Below, piece after piece: positions 43,654 to 53,652 of a stretch of DNA of 64,000 bases. Source of the DNA: Pseudomonas viciae (GTDB taxonomy: Bacteria > Pseudomonadota > Gammaproteobacteria > Pseudomonadales > Pseudomonadaceae). A program made the position numbers and the translations under genes. The DNA lies in contig NZ_CP035088.1 of the NCBI RefSeq assembly GCF_004786035.1, positions 1,586,001 through 1,650,000 on the forward strand. Direction: 5' to 3'. Each line of letters begins with the position of its first letter. Position 1 is the stretch's first letter. The notes beneath the pieces are model-generated. The model worked only from the letters and a program-made list of their open reading frames with translations, made no database searches and was not told the origin of the DNA.

Positions 43654-45375
43654 ATGCCGCAGCCATGGCCCGCCACCGATATCGCCCGTTCGATTCTCGA
43701 AGGTTTCGACGATTATCGTGAGCATTTCCGGCAGATCACCGATGGCGCCCGCGCCCGGTTCGAGCAGGCCCGGTGGTTGGAGGCGCAAGTGGCTTCGGCG
43801 GCGCGCATCAATTTGTATGAAGAGAAAGTCTTCGAAACCGTAGCCCGGCTGCGCGAGGCCTTCGACGCAGAGGTGTTGATGGACGTCAGTTGCTGGCCGC
43901 TGGTGAAAAGCGCCTACATCAGCCTGATCGACCTGCGTTTCGACGATGAGCTGTCAGAAACCTGGTACAACTCGATCTTCTGCGGGCTGTTCAGCCACGA
44001 CCTGATCAGCGACGGCACGATGTTCATCCACACTACCCGCCCGAGCCTGCGCCGGGCCCGTGCGGCCCAGACCCGCACCTACAAACCCCAAGGGCAACTG
44101 GACCGGATGCTGGCGAGTGTATTCGCCGATTACCGCTTCAGCGAGGATTACGCCGACTTGTCAGGCGACCTGAAGCGCCTCGAAGCGCAACTGCGGGAAA
44201 ACCTGCCGGACTGGGTCTGCAAGGACCCGGAACTGACGGTGGAATTGTTTTCTTCGGTGCTCTATCGCAACAAGGGCGCCTACCTGGTGGGCCGCATCTA
44301 TACCCGCGACGAGCAATGGCCGCTGGTAATTCCGTTGTTGCACCGTGAAGGCCGGGGCATCCAGATCGATGCGCTGATCACCGACGAGGCGCAGGTGTCG
44401 ATCATTTTTTCGTTCACCCGTTCGTACTTCATGGTGGACGTGCCGGTGCCGGCCGAATTCATCGGCTTTCTCAAGCGCATTTTGCCCGGCAAGCACATCG
44501 CTGAGCTGTACACCTCCATCGGTTTCTACAAGCACGGCAAGTCCGAGTTCTACCGGGCACTGATCAACCATCTGGCGAACACCGACGACCAGTTCATCAT
44601 GGCTCCTGGTGTGCGTGGCATGGTCATGAGCGTATTCACCCTGCCGGGCTTCAACACCGTATTCAAGATCATCAAGGACCGTTTCTCGCCGTCGAAAAAC
44701 GTCGACCGTGCCACGGTGATCGAAAAGTACCGCCTGGTGAAAAGCGTCGACCGGGTTGGGCGCATGGCCGATACCCAGGAGTTCGCCGATTTTCGCTTTC
44801 CCTTGAGCAAATTCGAACCGGCGTGCCTGGAGGAACTGCTGGAAGTGGCGCCGTCCACGGTGTCGGTGGAAGGCGATACGGTGTTGATCCGCCACTGCTG
44901 GACCGAACGGCGCATGACGCCACTGAACCTCTACCTGGAAAACGCCAACGACGCCCAGGTGCGCGAGGCGCTGGAGGACTATGGCCTGGCCATCAAGCAA
45001 CTGGCGGCGGCCAATATCTTCCCCGGCGACATGTTGCTCAAGAACTTCGGCGTGACCCGCCACGGTCGCGTGGTGTTCTACGACTACGATGAAATCTGCT
45101 TCCTGACCGAAGCCAACTTCCGCCACATCCCCGAGCCCCGCACACCGGAAGACGAAATGGCCTCCGAACCCTGGTATTCCATCGGGCCGCTGGACGTGTT
45201 CCCTGAAGAATTCCCACCGTTCCTGTTCGCCGACGCCGGGCAGCGCAAGCTGTTCGACCAGTTGCATGGCGAGCTGTACAACGCCGATTACTGGAAGGGC
45301 CTGCAAGCGGCGATCCGGGCGGGGAAGGTGATCGATGTGTTTCCGTATCGGCGTAAAGACCTGGATAGCGAATAA
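43654..45375 (+). CDS. aceK: Isocitrate dehydrogenase kinase/phosphatase AceK
   Basis: A 573-residue bifunctional enzyme that phosphorylates and dephosphorylates isocitrate dehydrogenase, controlling flow into the glyoxylate shunt. The N-terminal regulatory half precedes a kinase-like half with [30 protein letters not shown] (catalytic and metal-binding Asp residues). The ATG at 43654 follows GAGG and gives the family length; an upstream in-frame ATG at 43633 is unlikely. It stands alone, not next to aceA/aceB. Confidence 0.95.
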   Translation: MPQPWPATDIARSILEGFDDYREHFRQITDGARARFEQARWLEAQVASAARINLYEEKVFETVARLREAFDAEVLMDVSCWPLVKSAYISLIDLRFDDELSETWYNSIFCGLFSHDLISDGTMFIHTTRPSLRRARAAQTRTYKPQGQLDRMLASVFADYRFSEDYADLSGDLKRLEAQLRENLPDWVCKDPELTVELFSSVLYRNKGAYLVGRIYTRDEQWPLVIPLLHREGRGIQIDALITDEAQVSIIFSFTRSYFMVDVPVPAEFIGFLKRILPGKHIAELYTSIGFYKHGKSEFYRALINHLANTDDQFIMAPGVRGMVMSVFTLPGFNTVFKIIKDRFSPSKNVDRATVIEKYRLVKSVDRVGRMADTQEFADFRFPLSKFEPACLEELLEVAPSTVSVEGDTVLIRHCWTERRMTPLNLYLENANDAQVREALEDYGLAIKQLAAANIFPGDMLLKNFGVTRHGRVVFYDYDEICFLTEANFRHIPEPRTPEDEMASEPWYSIGPLDVFPEEFPPFLFADAGQRKLFDQLHGELYNADYWKGLQAAIRAGKVIDVFPYRRKDLDSE

Positions 45376-45491
45376 CCGGCGACCCTGAATCCCACAGGGT
45401 ATGGCGGCAGGCAGGTTGCCGTGTTCGGCGCTGCGTGCGCAAATCTGCGACAATCGGCCCCCTGCACAAACCGACGACCCTTGCGTACCTG

Positions 45492-48400
45492 ATGACTGAC
45501 CAAGCCCCCGCTATCGACAAGCTGCTGAAAAACCTCGACCACGCCATGCTCGCCGACCGTCACCGGTTGCGGCGCCAGTTGCTCGAGCTGCGCAAGAAAC
45601 CCGATGAGGCCAAGCTGGCCCAGTGGGTGACGCGCATGCAGGCGTCGTGCGATCAGGTGCTGGCGCGCAAGGCGAGCCTGCCGGTGATCCGCTACGACGA
45701 CAATTTGCCGATCGCCGCCAAGCGCGACGAAATCAAGGACGCGTTGCTCAAGCATCAGGTGCTGATCATCGCCGGCGAAACCGGCTCGGGTAAAACCACG
45801 CAGTTGCCCAAGATCTGCCTGGAGATCGGTCGCGGCCAGCATGGCTTGATCGGCCACACCCAGCCACGCCGGATCGCCGCCCGCAGCGTCGCCAGTCGGG
45901 TGGCCGAGGAACTGGCCACGCCGTTGGGGGCGCTGGTGGGTTATCAGGTGCGGTTCGAGGACCAGAGCGACGCCAACACCCTGATCAAGCTGATGACCGA
46001 CGGCATCCTGCTGGCCGAAACCCAGAACGACCGCTACCTGGAACGCTATGACACGATCATCGTCGACGAAGCCCACGAACGCAGCCTGAACATCGACTTC
46101 CTGCTCGGCTACCTCAAGACCTTGCTGCCGCGTCGTCCCGACCTGAAAGTCATCATCACCTCGGCAACCATCGACCTGGAGCGCTTCTCCAAGCATTTCG
46201 ATGACGCGCCGATCGTGGAAGTCTCGGGGCGCACCTTCCCGGTGGAAACCTGGTATCGCCCGCTGACCCTGGAGCAGGACGAAGAGGGCAATCGCGTCGA
46301 GGACGACTTGACGGTCGATCAGGCAATCCTTGCCACCCTCGATGAAATCGCCGCCTATGAGCGCAGCGAGCGCCGCAGCCCTGGGGATGTGTTGGTGTTC
46401 CTGCCGGGTGAACGGGAGATTCGCGACGCGGCGGAGATGTTGCGCAAAGCCCAGCTCAAGCACACCGAGATTTTGCCGTTGTATGCGCGATTGTCGCCGG
46501 CCGAACAGCAGCGGATCTTCCAGTCCCACCCAGGCCGTCGCGTGGTGCTGGCGACCAACGTCGCTGAAACCTCGCTCACTGTGCCGGGCATCCGCTACGT
46601 GATCGACAGCGGCACCGCGCGCATCAGCCGCTACAGCTATCGCGCCAAGGTCCAGCGCCTGCCCATCGAAGCCATTTCCCAGGCCAGCGCCAACCAGCGC
46701 AAGGGCCGCTGCGGACGGGTCGAACCGGGAATCTGCGTGCGTTTGTACAGCGAGGAGGATTTCCTCGGTCGACCGGAGTTCACCGATCCAGAAATCCTGC
46801 GCACCAACCTGGCGGCGGTGATTTTGCAGATGCTGCACCTGCGCCTGGGTGAGATCACCGATTTCCCGTTCATCGAACCGCCAGATGGCAAGGCCATCAG
46901 CGACGGTTTCAACCTGCTGCAAGAATTGTCGGCGGTGGATCGCAACAGCCAACTGACTCCGCTCGGTCGCCAATTGGCGCGCCTGCCGGTGGACCCGCGC
47001 ATGGGCCGCATGCTGTTGGAAGCGGCGAAACTGGGCAGCCTGCAGGAAGTGCTGATCGTCGCCAGCGCCATGTCGATCCAGGACCCCCGCGAGCGTCCGC
47101 CCGAACGCCAACAGGCGGCCGACCAGGCCCACGCCCAATGGAAGGACCCGGACTCGGACTTCGCCGGGCTGGTCAACCTGTGGCGCGGTTTCGAAGAGCA
47201 GCGCCAGGCCCTGACCGCCAGCCCGCTGCGCAATTGGTGCCGCAAGAATTTCCTCAACTACCTGCGCCTGCGCGAGTGGCGTGATTCCCATCGCCAGTTG
47301 AGCCTGATCTGTCGCGACATGCAGTTGAGCCTCAATAAAGAACCGGCCGATTTTCCTAAACTGCACAAAGCGGTGCTCTCGGGGCTGTTGAGCCAGATCG
47401 GCCAGAAAACCGAAGACGGCGATTACCTCGGTGCTCGTCAGCGACGGTTCTGGGTCCACCCGTCGTCGGGCCTGGGCAAGAAGCGCCCGCAGTGGCTGAT
47501 GACCGCCGAGCTGGTGGAAACCACCAAGTTGTACGCGCGCATGGTCGCCAAGATCGAACCGGACTGGATCGAACCGCTGGCCGGGCACTTGATCAAGAAA
47601 AACCACTTCGAACCCCATTGGGAGAAGAAGCGCGGGCAAGTGGTGGCGTATGAGCAGATCACCCTGTTCGGGCTGATTGTGGTCGGTCGCCGGCCGGTGC
47701 ATTACGGGCCGGTGGACCCGGTGGTGTCGCGGGAGCTGTTCATCCGTGAGGCGTTGGTGCGCGGTGAGATCCAGTCCAAGGCCAAGTGCCTGGACGCCAA
47801 TACCAAGCTGCTGGAGCAGCTCGACGAACTGGAAGCCAAGGCCCGCCGCCGTGACATCCTGGCGGACGAGGAAACCCTGTTCGCTTTCTACGATGCGCGC
47901 TTGCCGGCCGAGATTCACCAGACCGCGACGTTCGATAGTTGGTACCGGATCAACAGCCAGAAAGACCCGCAGTTGCTGATCATGCGTGAAGAAGACGTGC
48001 TGGCGCGCGAGGCCAATGAAGTCACCGCCGCGTACTACCCGGACACCCTGCGCGTCGGCGACCTGACTTTGCCGCTGAGCTACCACTTCGAACCCAACCA
48101 TCCCCGCGATGGCGTGACCCTGCGAGTGCCGGCGCCATTGCTGCCGATGATGCCGCCGGAGCGCCTGGAATGGCTGGTGCCGGGGATGATCGAGGCCAAG
48201 TGCATCGCCCTGGTGCGCAACTTGCCCAAGGCATTGCGCAAGAACTTCGTGCCGGTGCCGGACTTCGTCAAGGCCGCGCTGCAACGCATCACCTTCGCCG
48301 AGGGTTCATTGCCGCAATCCCTGGGCCGTGAACTGTTGCGCATGACCGGCGCGCGGGTCAGCGACGAAGCCTGGGCCGAAGCGGCGCAGCAGGTAGAAAG

Positions 48401-49403
48401 CCACCTGCGCATGAACCTGGAAATTGTCGATGGCCAGGGCAAATTCCTCGGCGAAGGCCGCGACCTGGCCGAGCTGACGGCGCGCTTTGCCGAAGCCAGC
48501 CAGGCGGCATTGGCCGTGCCGCAAACGGCAAAAAGCCAGGCGCCGGTGGAGGCGAAAATTTTCGCGCCGGTGGCAGAGAAAACCCAACAGAAGATCGCCG
48601 GGCTGTCGATGACGGTGTACCCGGCGCTGGTGGAAGAGGGGGGTGTGGTCAAGGAAGGGCGTTTCCCGACCCCGGCCGAAGCCGAGTTCCAACATCGCCG
48701 CGCCTTGCAGCGCTTGTTGATGCAGCAGTTGGCCGAGTCGGCGAAATTCCTGCGGGGCAAGCTGCCGGGGCTCACGGAGTTGGGCCTGTTGTACCGCGAC
48801 TTGGGGCGCATCGACAGCCTGGTGGAAGACATCCTGCTGGCCAGCGTCGACAGTTGCGTGCTGGAGGGTGAAGCAAGCCTGCCCCGTGACGGCGCCGCGC
48901 TCGCTTCCCTGGCCGAGCGCAAGCGCGGTGGCTGGACCGAACACGCCGAACGCCTGGCGAAGCTGACCCTGGACATCCTCAAGCTCTGGCACGGTCTGCA
49001 AAAACGCTTCAAGGGCAAGATCGACCTGGCCCAGGCCGTGGCCCTGAATGACATCAAGCTACAGCTCAGCCATTTGGTGTATCCGGGCTTCGTGCGCGAA
49101 ACCCCGCATCAATGGCTCAAGGAACTGCCACGCTACCTCAAGGCCATCGAGCAACGCTTCGAGAAGCTCGGCAGCCAGGTGCAGAAGGATCGGGTCTGGA
49201 GCGGCGAGTTGTCGAACCTCTGGGCCCAATACCAGGCCCGCGCCAGTAAACACGCCCAGGAAGGCAAGCGCGATCCGCAACTCGAGCTGTACCGCTGGTG
49301 GCTGGAGGAGTACCGGGTGTCGCTGTTCGCTCAGCAGTTGGGCACCAAGGTGCCGATTTCGGATAAGCGCTTGAGCAAGCAGTGGGGGCAGGTGGAGGGT
49401 TGA
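45492..49403 (+). CDS. hrpA: ATP-dependent RNA helicase HrpA
   Basis: A 1,303-residue DEAH-box helicase. Motif I is IAGETGSGKTTQ, motif II is DEAHERSLN, motif III is SATID and motif VI is QRKGRCGRVEPG. The helicase-associated domain and the long C-terminal DUF3418 region follow. E. coli HrpA resolves stalled ribosomes. The ATG at 45492 gives a length like E. coli HrpA, and upstream in-frame sequence lacks similarity. No strong Shine-Dalgarno is seen. Confidence 0.95.
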   Translation: MTDQAPAIDKLLKNLDHAMLADRHRLRRQLLELRKKPDEAKLAQWVTRMQASCDQVLARKASLPVIRYDDNLPIAAKRDEIKDALLKHQVLIIAGETGSGKTTQLPKICLEIGRGQHGLIGHTQPRRIAARSVASRVAEELATPLGALVGYQVRFEDQSDANTLIKLMTDGILLAETQNDRYLERYDTIIVDEAHERSLNIDFLLGYLKTLLPRRPDLKVIITSATIDLERFSKHFDDAPIVEVSGRTFPVETWYRPLTLEQDEEGNRVEDDLTVDQAILATLDEIAAYERSERRSPGDVLVFLPGEREIRDAAEMLRKAQLKHTEILPLYARLSPAEQQRIFQSHPGRRVVLATNVAETSLTVPGIRYVIDSGTARISRYSYRAKVQRLPIEAISQASANQRKGRCGRVEPGICVRLYSEEDFLGRPEFTDPEILRTNLAAVILQMLHLRLGEITDFPFIEPPDGKAISDGFNLLQELSAVDRNSQLTPLGRQLARLPVDPRMGRMLLEAAKLGSLQEVLIVASAMSIQDPRERPPERQQAADQAHAQWKDPDSDFAGLVNLWRGFEEQRQALTASPLRNWCRKNFLNYLRLREWRDSHRQLSLICRDMQLSLNKEPADFPKLHKAVLSGLLSQIGQKTEDGDYLGARQRRFWVHPSSGLGKKRPQWLMTAELVETTKLYARMVAKIEPDWIEPLAGHLIKKNHFEPHWEKKRGQVVAYEQITLFGLIVVGRRPVHYGPVDPVVSRELFIREALVRGEIQSKAKCLDANTKLLEQLDELEAKARRRDILADEETLFAFYDARLPAEIHQTATFDSWYRINSQKDPQLLIMREEDVLAREANEVTAAYYPDTLRVGDLTLPLSYHFEPNHPRDGVTLRVPAPLLPMMPPERLEWLVPGMIEAKCIALVRNLPKALRKNFVPVPDFVKAALQRITFAEGSLPQSLGRELLRMTGARVSDEAWAEAAQQVESHLRMNLEIVDGQGKFLGEGRDLAELTARFAEASQAALAVPQTAKSQAPVEAKIFAPVAEKTQQKIAGLSMTVYPALVEEGGVVKEGRFPTPAEAEFQHRRALQRLLMQQLAESAKFLRGKLPGLTELGLLYRDLGRIDSLVEDILLASVDSCVLEGEASLPRDGAALASLAERKRGGWTEHAERLAKLTLDILKLWHGLQKRFKGKIDLAQAVALNDIKLQLSHLVYPGFVRETPHQWLKELPRYLKAIEQRFEKLGSQVQKDRVWSGELSNLWAQYQARASKHAQEGKRDPQLELYRWWLEEYRVSLFAQQLGTKVPISDKRLSKQWGQVEG

Positions 49404-49650
49404 TCACGGGAATAAGATCAGGCCCATAACCCTGTGGGAGCGTGGTAACTCACGGAGAATGGGCCAAACGCCAGCGTTTATGGCAAACTTCGCGCCTATA
49501 AATGCCGGTCCCATGGTTTTGAGCTTCAATGCTCTGGGCGGATCGGAATAAAGCGCTGCCAGGTCTGCTTCCCCTGGATGGGAAAAGACCCTTTGTGTAT
49601 TGGTACGTCGGTGCCAATACTTTCTGCCTGAACAGATCAGAGACACGACC

Positions 49651-50772
49651 ATGCATAACGTCGTCATCAGCGGCACCGGCCTGTACACCCCGGCCAACAG
49701 CATTTCCAACGAAGAGCTGGTGCAATCTTTCAATACCTATGTCACGCAGTTCAACGCCGACAACGCCGAGGCCATCGAGCGCGGTGAAGTCCAGGCGTTG
49801 ACCGAATCCAACGCCGCGTTCATCGAAAAGGCCTCGGGCATCAAGAGCCGTTTTGTCATGGACAAGGACGGCATCCTCGACCCGCAACGCATGACGCCGC
49901 GCTTGCCCGAGCGCTCCAACGACGAATGGTCGGTTCTGTGCGAAATGGCCGTCGGTGCCGCCAAGCAGGCCCTGGAGCGCGCCGGCCGCACTGCCGCCGA
50001 CATCGATGGCGTGATCGTCGCCTGTTCCAACCTGCAACGCGCGTATCCGGCCATTGCCATCGAAGTCCAGGAAGCCTTGGGGATCGACGGTTTTGGTTTC
50101 GACATGAACGTGGCCTGCTCCTCGGCGACGTTCGGTATCCAGGCTGCGGCCAACAGCGTGCAGTTGGGCCAGGCCCGGGCAATCCTGATGGTCAACCCGG
50201 AAGTGTGCACCGGCCACCTGAATTTCCGCGACCGCGACAGCCACTTCATCTTCGGCGACGCGGCCACCGCCGTGATCATCGAACGGGCGGACCTGGCGAC
50301 TTCGGCGTATCAGTTTGACGTGGTCAGCACCAAGCTGCTTACCAAGTTCTCCAACAACATCCGCAACAACTTCGGCTTCCTCAACCGCGCCGCGGAAGAA
50401 GGCATTGGCAGCCACGACAAGCTGTTTGTCCAGGAAGGCCGCAAGGTGTTTCGCGACGTCTGCCCGATGGTGGCCGAGCTGATCGGTGCCCATTTGGAAG
50501 AGAACCAACTGAACGTCGGCGACGTGAAACGCTTCTGGCTGCACCAGGCCAACCTGAGCATGAACCACCTGATCGTGCGCAAATTGTTGGGACGCGAAGC
50601 CACCGAACAGGAAGCGCCCGTGATCCTCGACCGCTACGCCAACACCAGTTCGGCCGGATCGGTGATTGCCTTCCACACCTACCAGGATGATCTGCCCAGC
50701 GGCTCGGTTGCCGTACTCAGCTCGTTCGGCGCCGGCTATTCGATTGGTAGCGTGATTTTGCGCAAGCATTGA
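49651..50772 (+). CDS. Beta-ketoacyl-ACP synthase III (FabH-like)
   Basis: A 373-residue thiolase-fold condensing enzyme. The Cys-His-Asn triad is visible: Cys in NVACSSATFG, His in WLHQANLSMNH and Asn in RYANTSSAGS. The length and sequence fit the Pseudomonas FabH paralogue that can prime fatty acid synthesis from octanoyl-CoA (PA3286 type); this is inferred from the sequence and from its neighbours, a sigma factor and anti-sigma gene, as in PA3286-PA3284. The ATG at 49651 was chosen for the standard N-terminus. Confidence 0.85.
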   Translation: MHNVVISGTGLYTPANSISNEELVQSFNTYVTQFNADNAEAIERGEVQALTESNAAFIEKASGIKSRFVMDKDGILDPQRMTPRLPERSNDEWSVLCEMAVGAAKQALERAGRTAADIDGVIVACSNLQRAYPAIAIEVQEALGIDGFGFDMNVACSSATFGIQAAANSVQLGQARAILMVNPEVCTGHLNFRDRDSHFIFGDAATAVIIERADLATSAYQFDVVSTKLLTKFSNNIRNNFGFLNRAAEEGIGSHDKLFVQEGRKVFRDVCPMVAELIGAHLEENQLNVGDVKRFWLHQANLSMNHLIVRKLLGREATEQEAPVILDRYANTSSAGSVIAFHTYQDDLPSGSVAVLSSFGAGYSIGSVILRKH

Positions 50773-50792
50773 TTGTTGGCAATGAGATTTAT

Positions 50793-50887
50793 TGTGGCGA
50801 GGGAGCTTGCTCCCGCTGGGCTGCGAAACGGCCCCACGATTTTTCGGTTGCTGCGTAACCGAGCGGGAGCAAGCTCCCTCGCCACAA
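50793..50887. repeat. REP doublet, GTGGCGAGGGAGC subfamily
   Basis: TTGTGGCGAGGGAGCTTGCT and its mirror (AGCAAGCTCCCTCGCCACAA) around a 57-bp spacer. It is a second REP subfamily, distinct from the GTGGGAGC type elsewhere in the window. Confidence 0.85.
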
Positions 50888-50924
50888 AGGCATCATCAAG
50901 TCTCCCTGGCATTTGGGGCGTTGA

Positions 50925-51536
50925 ATGACGGTCACCGACGACACCCTCCTACTCCAACGCCTCCTGGCCGGTGAGCAGCAGGCCTACAAGGAGCTGGTCA
51001 GCACCTACCAGGGCCCGATGCGCGCCGTGGCCTACGCCATCGTCGGCAGCCGCCATGCCGACGAAGTGGTGCAGGACGCGTGGCTGTCGGTGGTGCGCAA
51101 TCTCAGTGGCTTCCAGGGGCGCTCCAGCCTCAAGACCTGGCTGCTGACCATCACTGCCAACGCCGCCAAGGGCCGCTACAAGCAGAACCGCCGGGAAGTG
51201 CTGCTCGATGATCTACCGGCGCCCCACGGCACCCTGGGTGATGATCGCTTCGCCGCCGATGGCCATTGGCTGCTGGCGCCGTTCGCCTGGCACCAGGACA
51301 CCCCGGAAGCGCTGCTCACGATGAGCGAACTGCGTGATTGCCTCGAACACACCTTGCTCAGCCTGTCGCAATTGCAAGGCAGCGTGTTGAGCTTGCGTGA
51401 ACGCCAAGGGCTGGAGCTGGAAGAAATCTGTAATCTTCTGGGTATTTCGCTCTCCAACGTACGCGTGCTGTTGCATCGTGCTCGGCTGAAGGTCTTTGCG
51501 ACCGTTGAACATTTCGAGGAAACCGGAGAATGCTGA
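50925..51536 (+). CDS. ECF-type RNA polymerase sigma factor
   Basis: A 203-residue sigma-70-family factor with region 2 (about residues 25-85, including VVQDAWLSVVRNLSGFQGRSSLKTWL) and region 4 (about 145-195, ELEEICNLLGISLSNVRVLLHRARLKV). A linker of about 40 residues separates them. Its gene overlaps a small zinc-finger anti-sigma gene. Target genes are unknown, but the upstream FabH-like gene and downstream porin are candidates by position. Confidence 0.9.
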   Translation: MTVTDDTLLLQRLLAGEQQAYKELVSTYQGPMRAVAYAIVGSRHADEVVQDAWLSVVRNLSGFQGRSSLKTWLLTITANAAKGRYKQNRREVLLDDLPAPHGTLGDDRFAADGHWLLAPFAWHQDTPEALLTMSELRDCLEHTLLSLSQLQGSVLSLRERQGLELEEICNLLGISLSNVRVLLHRARLKVFATVEHFEETGEC

Positions 51537-51766
51537 CCTGCAAGGAACAAGTGGCGCGCTCAAGCGATTTTCTTGACGGACAGCTGAGTTGGCGTGAGCG
51601 CCTGATGATGCGTCATCACCTGATGTTCTGCCCCAACTGCCGGCGGTTTATCCGCCAGATGCGCCTGATGCAGGCGACCCTCAAAAAACTGCCTCAACCA
51701 CCGATTCCCGACCTGGATCACCTCGCCGAAAAACTGGCCGCCGAACGGCGCAGAAATACCCCATAA
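51530..51766 (+). CDS. Zinc-finger anti-sigma factor
   Basis: A 78-residue protein with the zinc-binding anti-sigma motif HHLMFCPNCRRF (His-x3-Cys-x2-Cys) and no membrane helix, so it is a soluble ZAS-type regulator. It overlaps the sigma gene by 7 bp and is cotranslated with it. The short C-terminal tail (residues 50-78) is charged. Confidence 0.85.
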   Translation: MLTCKEQVARSSDFLDGQLSWRERLMMRHHLMFCPNCRRFIRQMRLMQATLKKLPQPPIPDLDHLAEKLAAERRRNTP

Positions 51767-51788
51767 ACCTCGAGTCATCACATGACCC

Positions 51789-51880
51789 TGTGGGAGCGAG
51801 CTTGCTCGCGATTGCGGTATGTCAGCCCCGTTGATGTCGCTGACCCACCGCTATCGCGAGCAAGCTCGCTCCCACAGGTT
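51789..51880. repeat. REP doublet containing two exact IS110 target sites
   Basis: An inverted pair between the anti-sigma and porin genes. Both arms contain AAGCTCG-CT-CCCAC: on the minus strand at 51790-51803 and on the plus strand at 51862-51875. This is the same 14-bp site that the IS110 element occupies, so it shows what the empty site looks like. Confidence 0.9.
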
Positions 51881-51923
51881 CCATAGCCGTACCGGTTATT
51901 CCCTTTCGAAGTAAAAAGTTCCG

Positions 51924-51941
51924 CTGTCATAAAATCTTTAT
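51924..51941 (+). promoter_or_regulatory. Partial Pho-box-like sequence upstream of the porin
   Basis: CTGTCATAAAATCTTTAT has a perfect first CTGTCAT half-site; the second half is poor. It lies 111 bp upstream of a phosphate-type porin. PhoB control is plausible but weakly supported. Confidence 0.35.
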
Positions 51942-52051
51942 CTGCCAGCAACTGCGCTGACACAACCCATCGCCAAGATCCCCTCCCAACACCAGCGGGC
52001 CCAGTTCCGCGTGTTTTCTAACGCATAGACTACCAACAGGGGAATTCTTCG

Positions 52052-53362
52052 ATGATTCGTAAGCACTTCGCAGGTGTTGCCGCCAGCGCACTGGCCATGG
52101 CAGTAACCGCCCAGGCTTTCGCCGGCACCGTCACCACCGATGGCGCCGATATCGTGGTCAAAACCAAGGGCGGCCTTGAGGTCGCTACCACTGACAAAGA
52201 GTTCAGCTTCAAGCTCGGCGGTCGTTTGCAGGCTGACTACAGCCAGTTCGACGGTATCTACACCGACAATGGCGACAAGGCCGATGCCGCTTACATCCGC
52301 CGTGGCTTCCTGGAGCTGTCGGGTGTGCTGTACACGGATTGGGCCTACACCATCAACTACGATTTCTCCCACAACAGCGGCGACTCCGATAACGGCTACT
52401 TCGACGAAGCGTCCCTGGCCTACAACGGCTTCAAGCCGGTTTCGATCAAAGTCGGTCGTTTCGACCCCGACTTCGGTCTGGAAAAAGCCACCAGCTCCAA
52501 GTGGGTGACTGCTCCTGAGCGCAACGCCGCCTACGACCTGATCGACTGGGCCAACGGCCACCAGAACGGTCTGGGCATCCAGGCTTCCAGCACCTTCGCC
52601 GATTCGTTCTACGCCTCGGCCGGTGTGTTTAGCAAGGACACCGACGACACCGACGGCAACAGCATCAAGCAAGCCAACGGTCGTTTCGTATTCGCCCCGA
52701 TGCACGAGGCCGGCAACGTGTTGCACTTCGGCTTGAACGTGGCCTCGCGCGATGTCTCCGACACCGCGTTCGACGCGCGTTATCGCTCTCGCCTGGGCAT
52801 GCGTGGCGTCGAGACCCTGGGCGGCAACGATGCTGGTCCTAACGGTAACCGTCCGGTACTGGGCGGCGCCAACAACTCGCCGGCCGGCTCGTACGACACG
52901 GATACCGCCTACGGCCTGGAAGCCGCTTTCGCCATGGGGCCTGCGTCGATCCAGGGTGAATACATTTCCCGCAAGACCAAGGCTGACAGCGACGCCTTCG
53001 AAGACCTCAAGGGCCACGGCTTCTACGTTCAGGGTGCCTACACCATCACCGGTGAGTCCCGTGGTTATAAAGTCGGCAAGTTTGACGCGATCAAACCCCA
53101 GAACAAGTCCATCGGCGCGTGGGAAGTGTTCTATCGCTTCGACAGCATGACCGTCGAAGACGACAACATCACCACCGCCTCCGCGACCCGCGACGTGGGC
53201 GATGCCGAAGCCAAGGTGCACAACCTGGGCGTGAACTGGTACGCCAACGAAGCGGTAAAAATCACTGCCGCTTACGTCAAGGCCAAAACCGACAACGTCA
53301 CCAACGTCAACGGTGATGACGACGGCAAAGGTGTAGTTGTCCGTGCCCAGTACGTGTTCTAA
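52052..53362 (+). CDS. Phosphate/polyphosphate-selective porin (OprP/OprO family)
   Basis: A 436-residue outer-membrane porin with a signal peptide (about residues 1-25, ending AFA). The mature protein is a 16-strand-type barrel, with [13 protein letters not shown] at the start and AQYVF at the C-terminus ending in Phe, as expected for barrel insertion. OprP/OprO-like channels take up phosphate or pyrophosphate. GGGG and AATTC precede the ATG. A strong terminator follows. Confidence 0.88.
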   Translation: MIRKHFAGVAASALAMAVTAQAFAGTVTTDGADIVVKTKGGLEVATTDKEFSFKLGGRLQADYSQFDGIYTDNGDKADAAYIRRGFLELSGVLYTDWAYTINYDFSHNSGDSDNGYFDEASLAYNGFKPVSIKVGRFDPDFGLEKATSSKWVTAPERNAAYDLIDWANGHQNGLGIQASSTFADSFYASAGVFSKDTDDTDGNSIKQANGRFVFAPMHEAGNVLHFGLNVASRDVSDTAFDARYRSRLGMRGVETLGGNDAGPNGNRPVLGGANNSPAGSYDTDTAYGLEAAFAMGPASIQGEYISRKTKADSDAFEDLKGHGFYVQGAYTITGESRGYKVGKFDAIKPQNKSIGAWEVFYRFDSMTVEDDNITTASATRDVGDAEAKVHNLGVNWYANEAVKITAAYVKAKTDNVTNVNGDDDGKGVVVRAQYVF

Positions 53363-53415
53363 ATCGTGCTGACTTGATACACCGCTCTGACTTCATCCGT
53401 TAAAGCGCTCCTTTG

Positions 53416-53442
53416 AACCCCGCCTCTGGCGGGGTTTTTTTT
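53416..53442 (+). terminator. Rho-independent terminator after the porin
   Basis: AACCCCGCC-TCT-GGCGGGGTT followed by a T run. Confidence 0.92.
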
Positions 53443-53652
53443 AGCCTGTTTGGGCTCGTTTACCTGGACCACTGGATGGGCGGCCACCTGTCAACCCTGA
53501 CAGTTTCGCGGCATTTGGAAAACGTGCTTACTTCATCCAGTCGCAGAGCGATGGACGCGTCCGGCAAGTGCCCGGTGATACTCGCTCTGCTTTTCAAAAT
53601 GAAGCGCCACGAGAACCTCATGGCAGCCAAGTGATGAACGCGGAGAGCAACA

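Noticed and set aside
45288..48284. 998-codon open frame on the minus strand across hrpA
   Set aside because: It is antisense to a clearly conserved helicase, has low-complexity His/Gln/Arg-rich translation and no family motif; such frames are common in GC-rich DNA.
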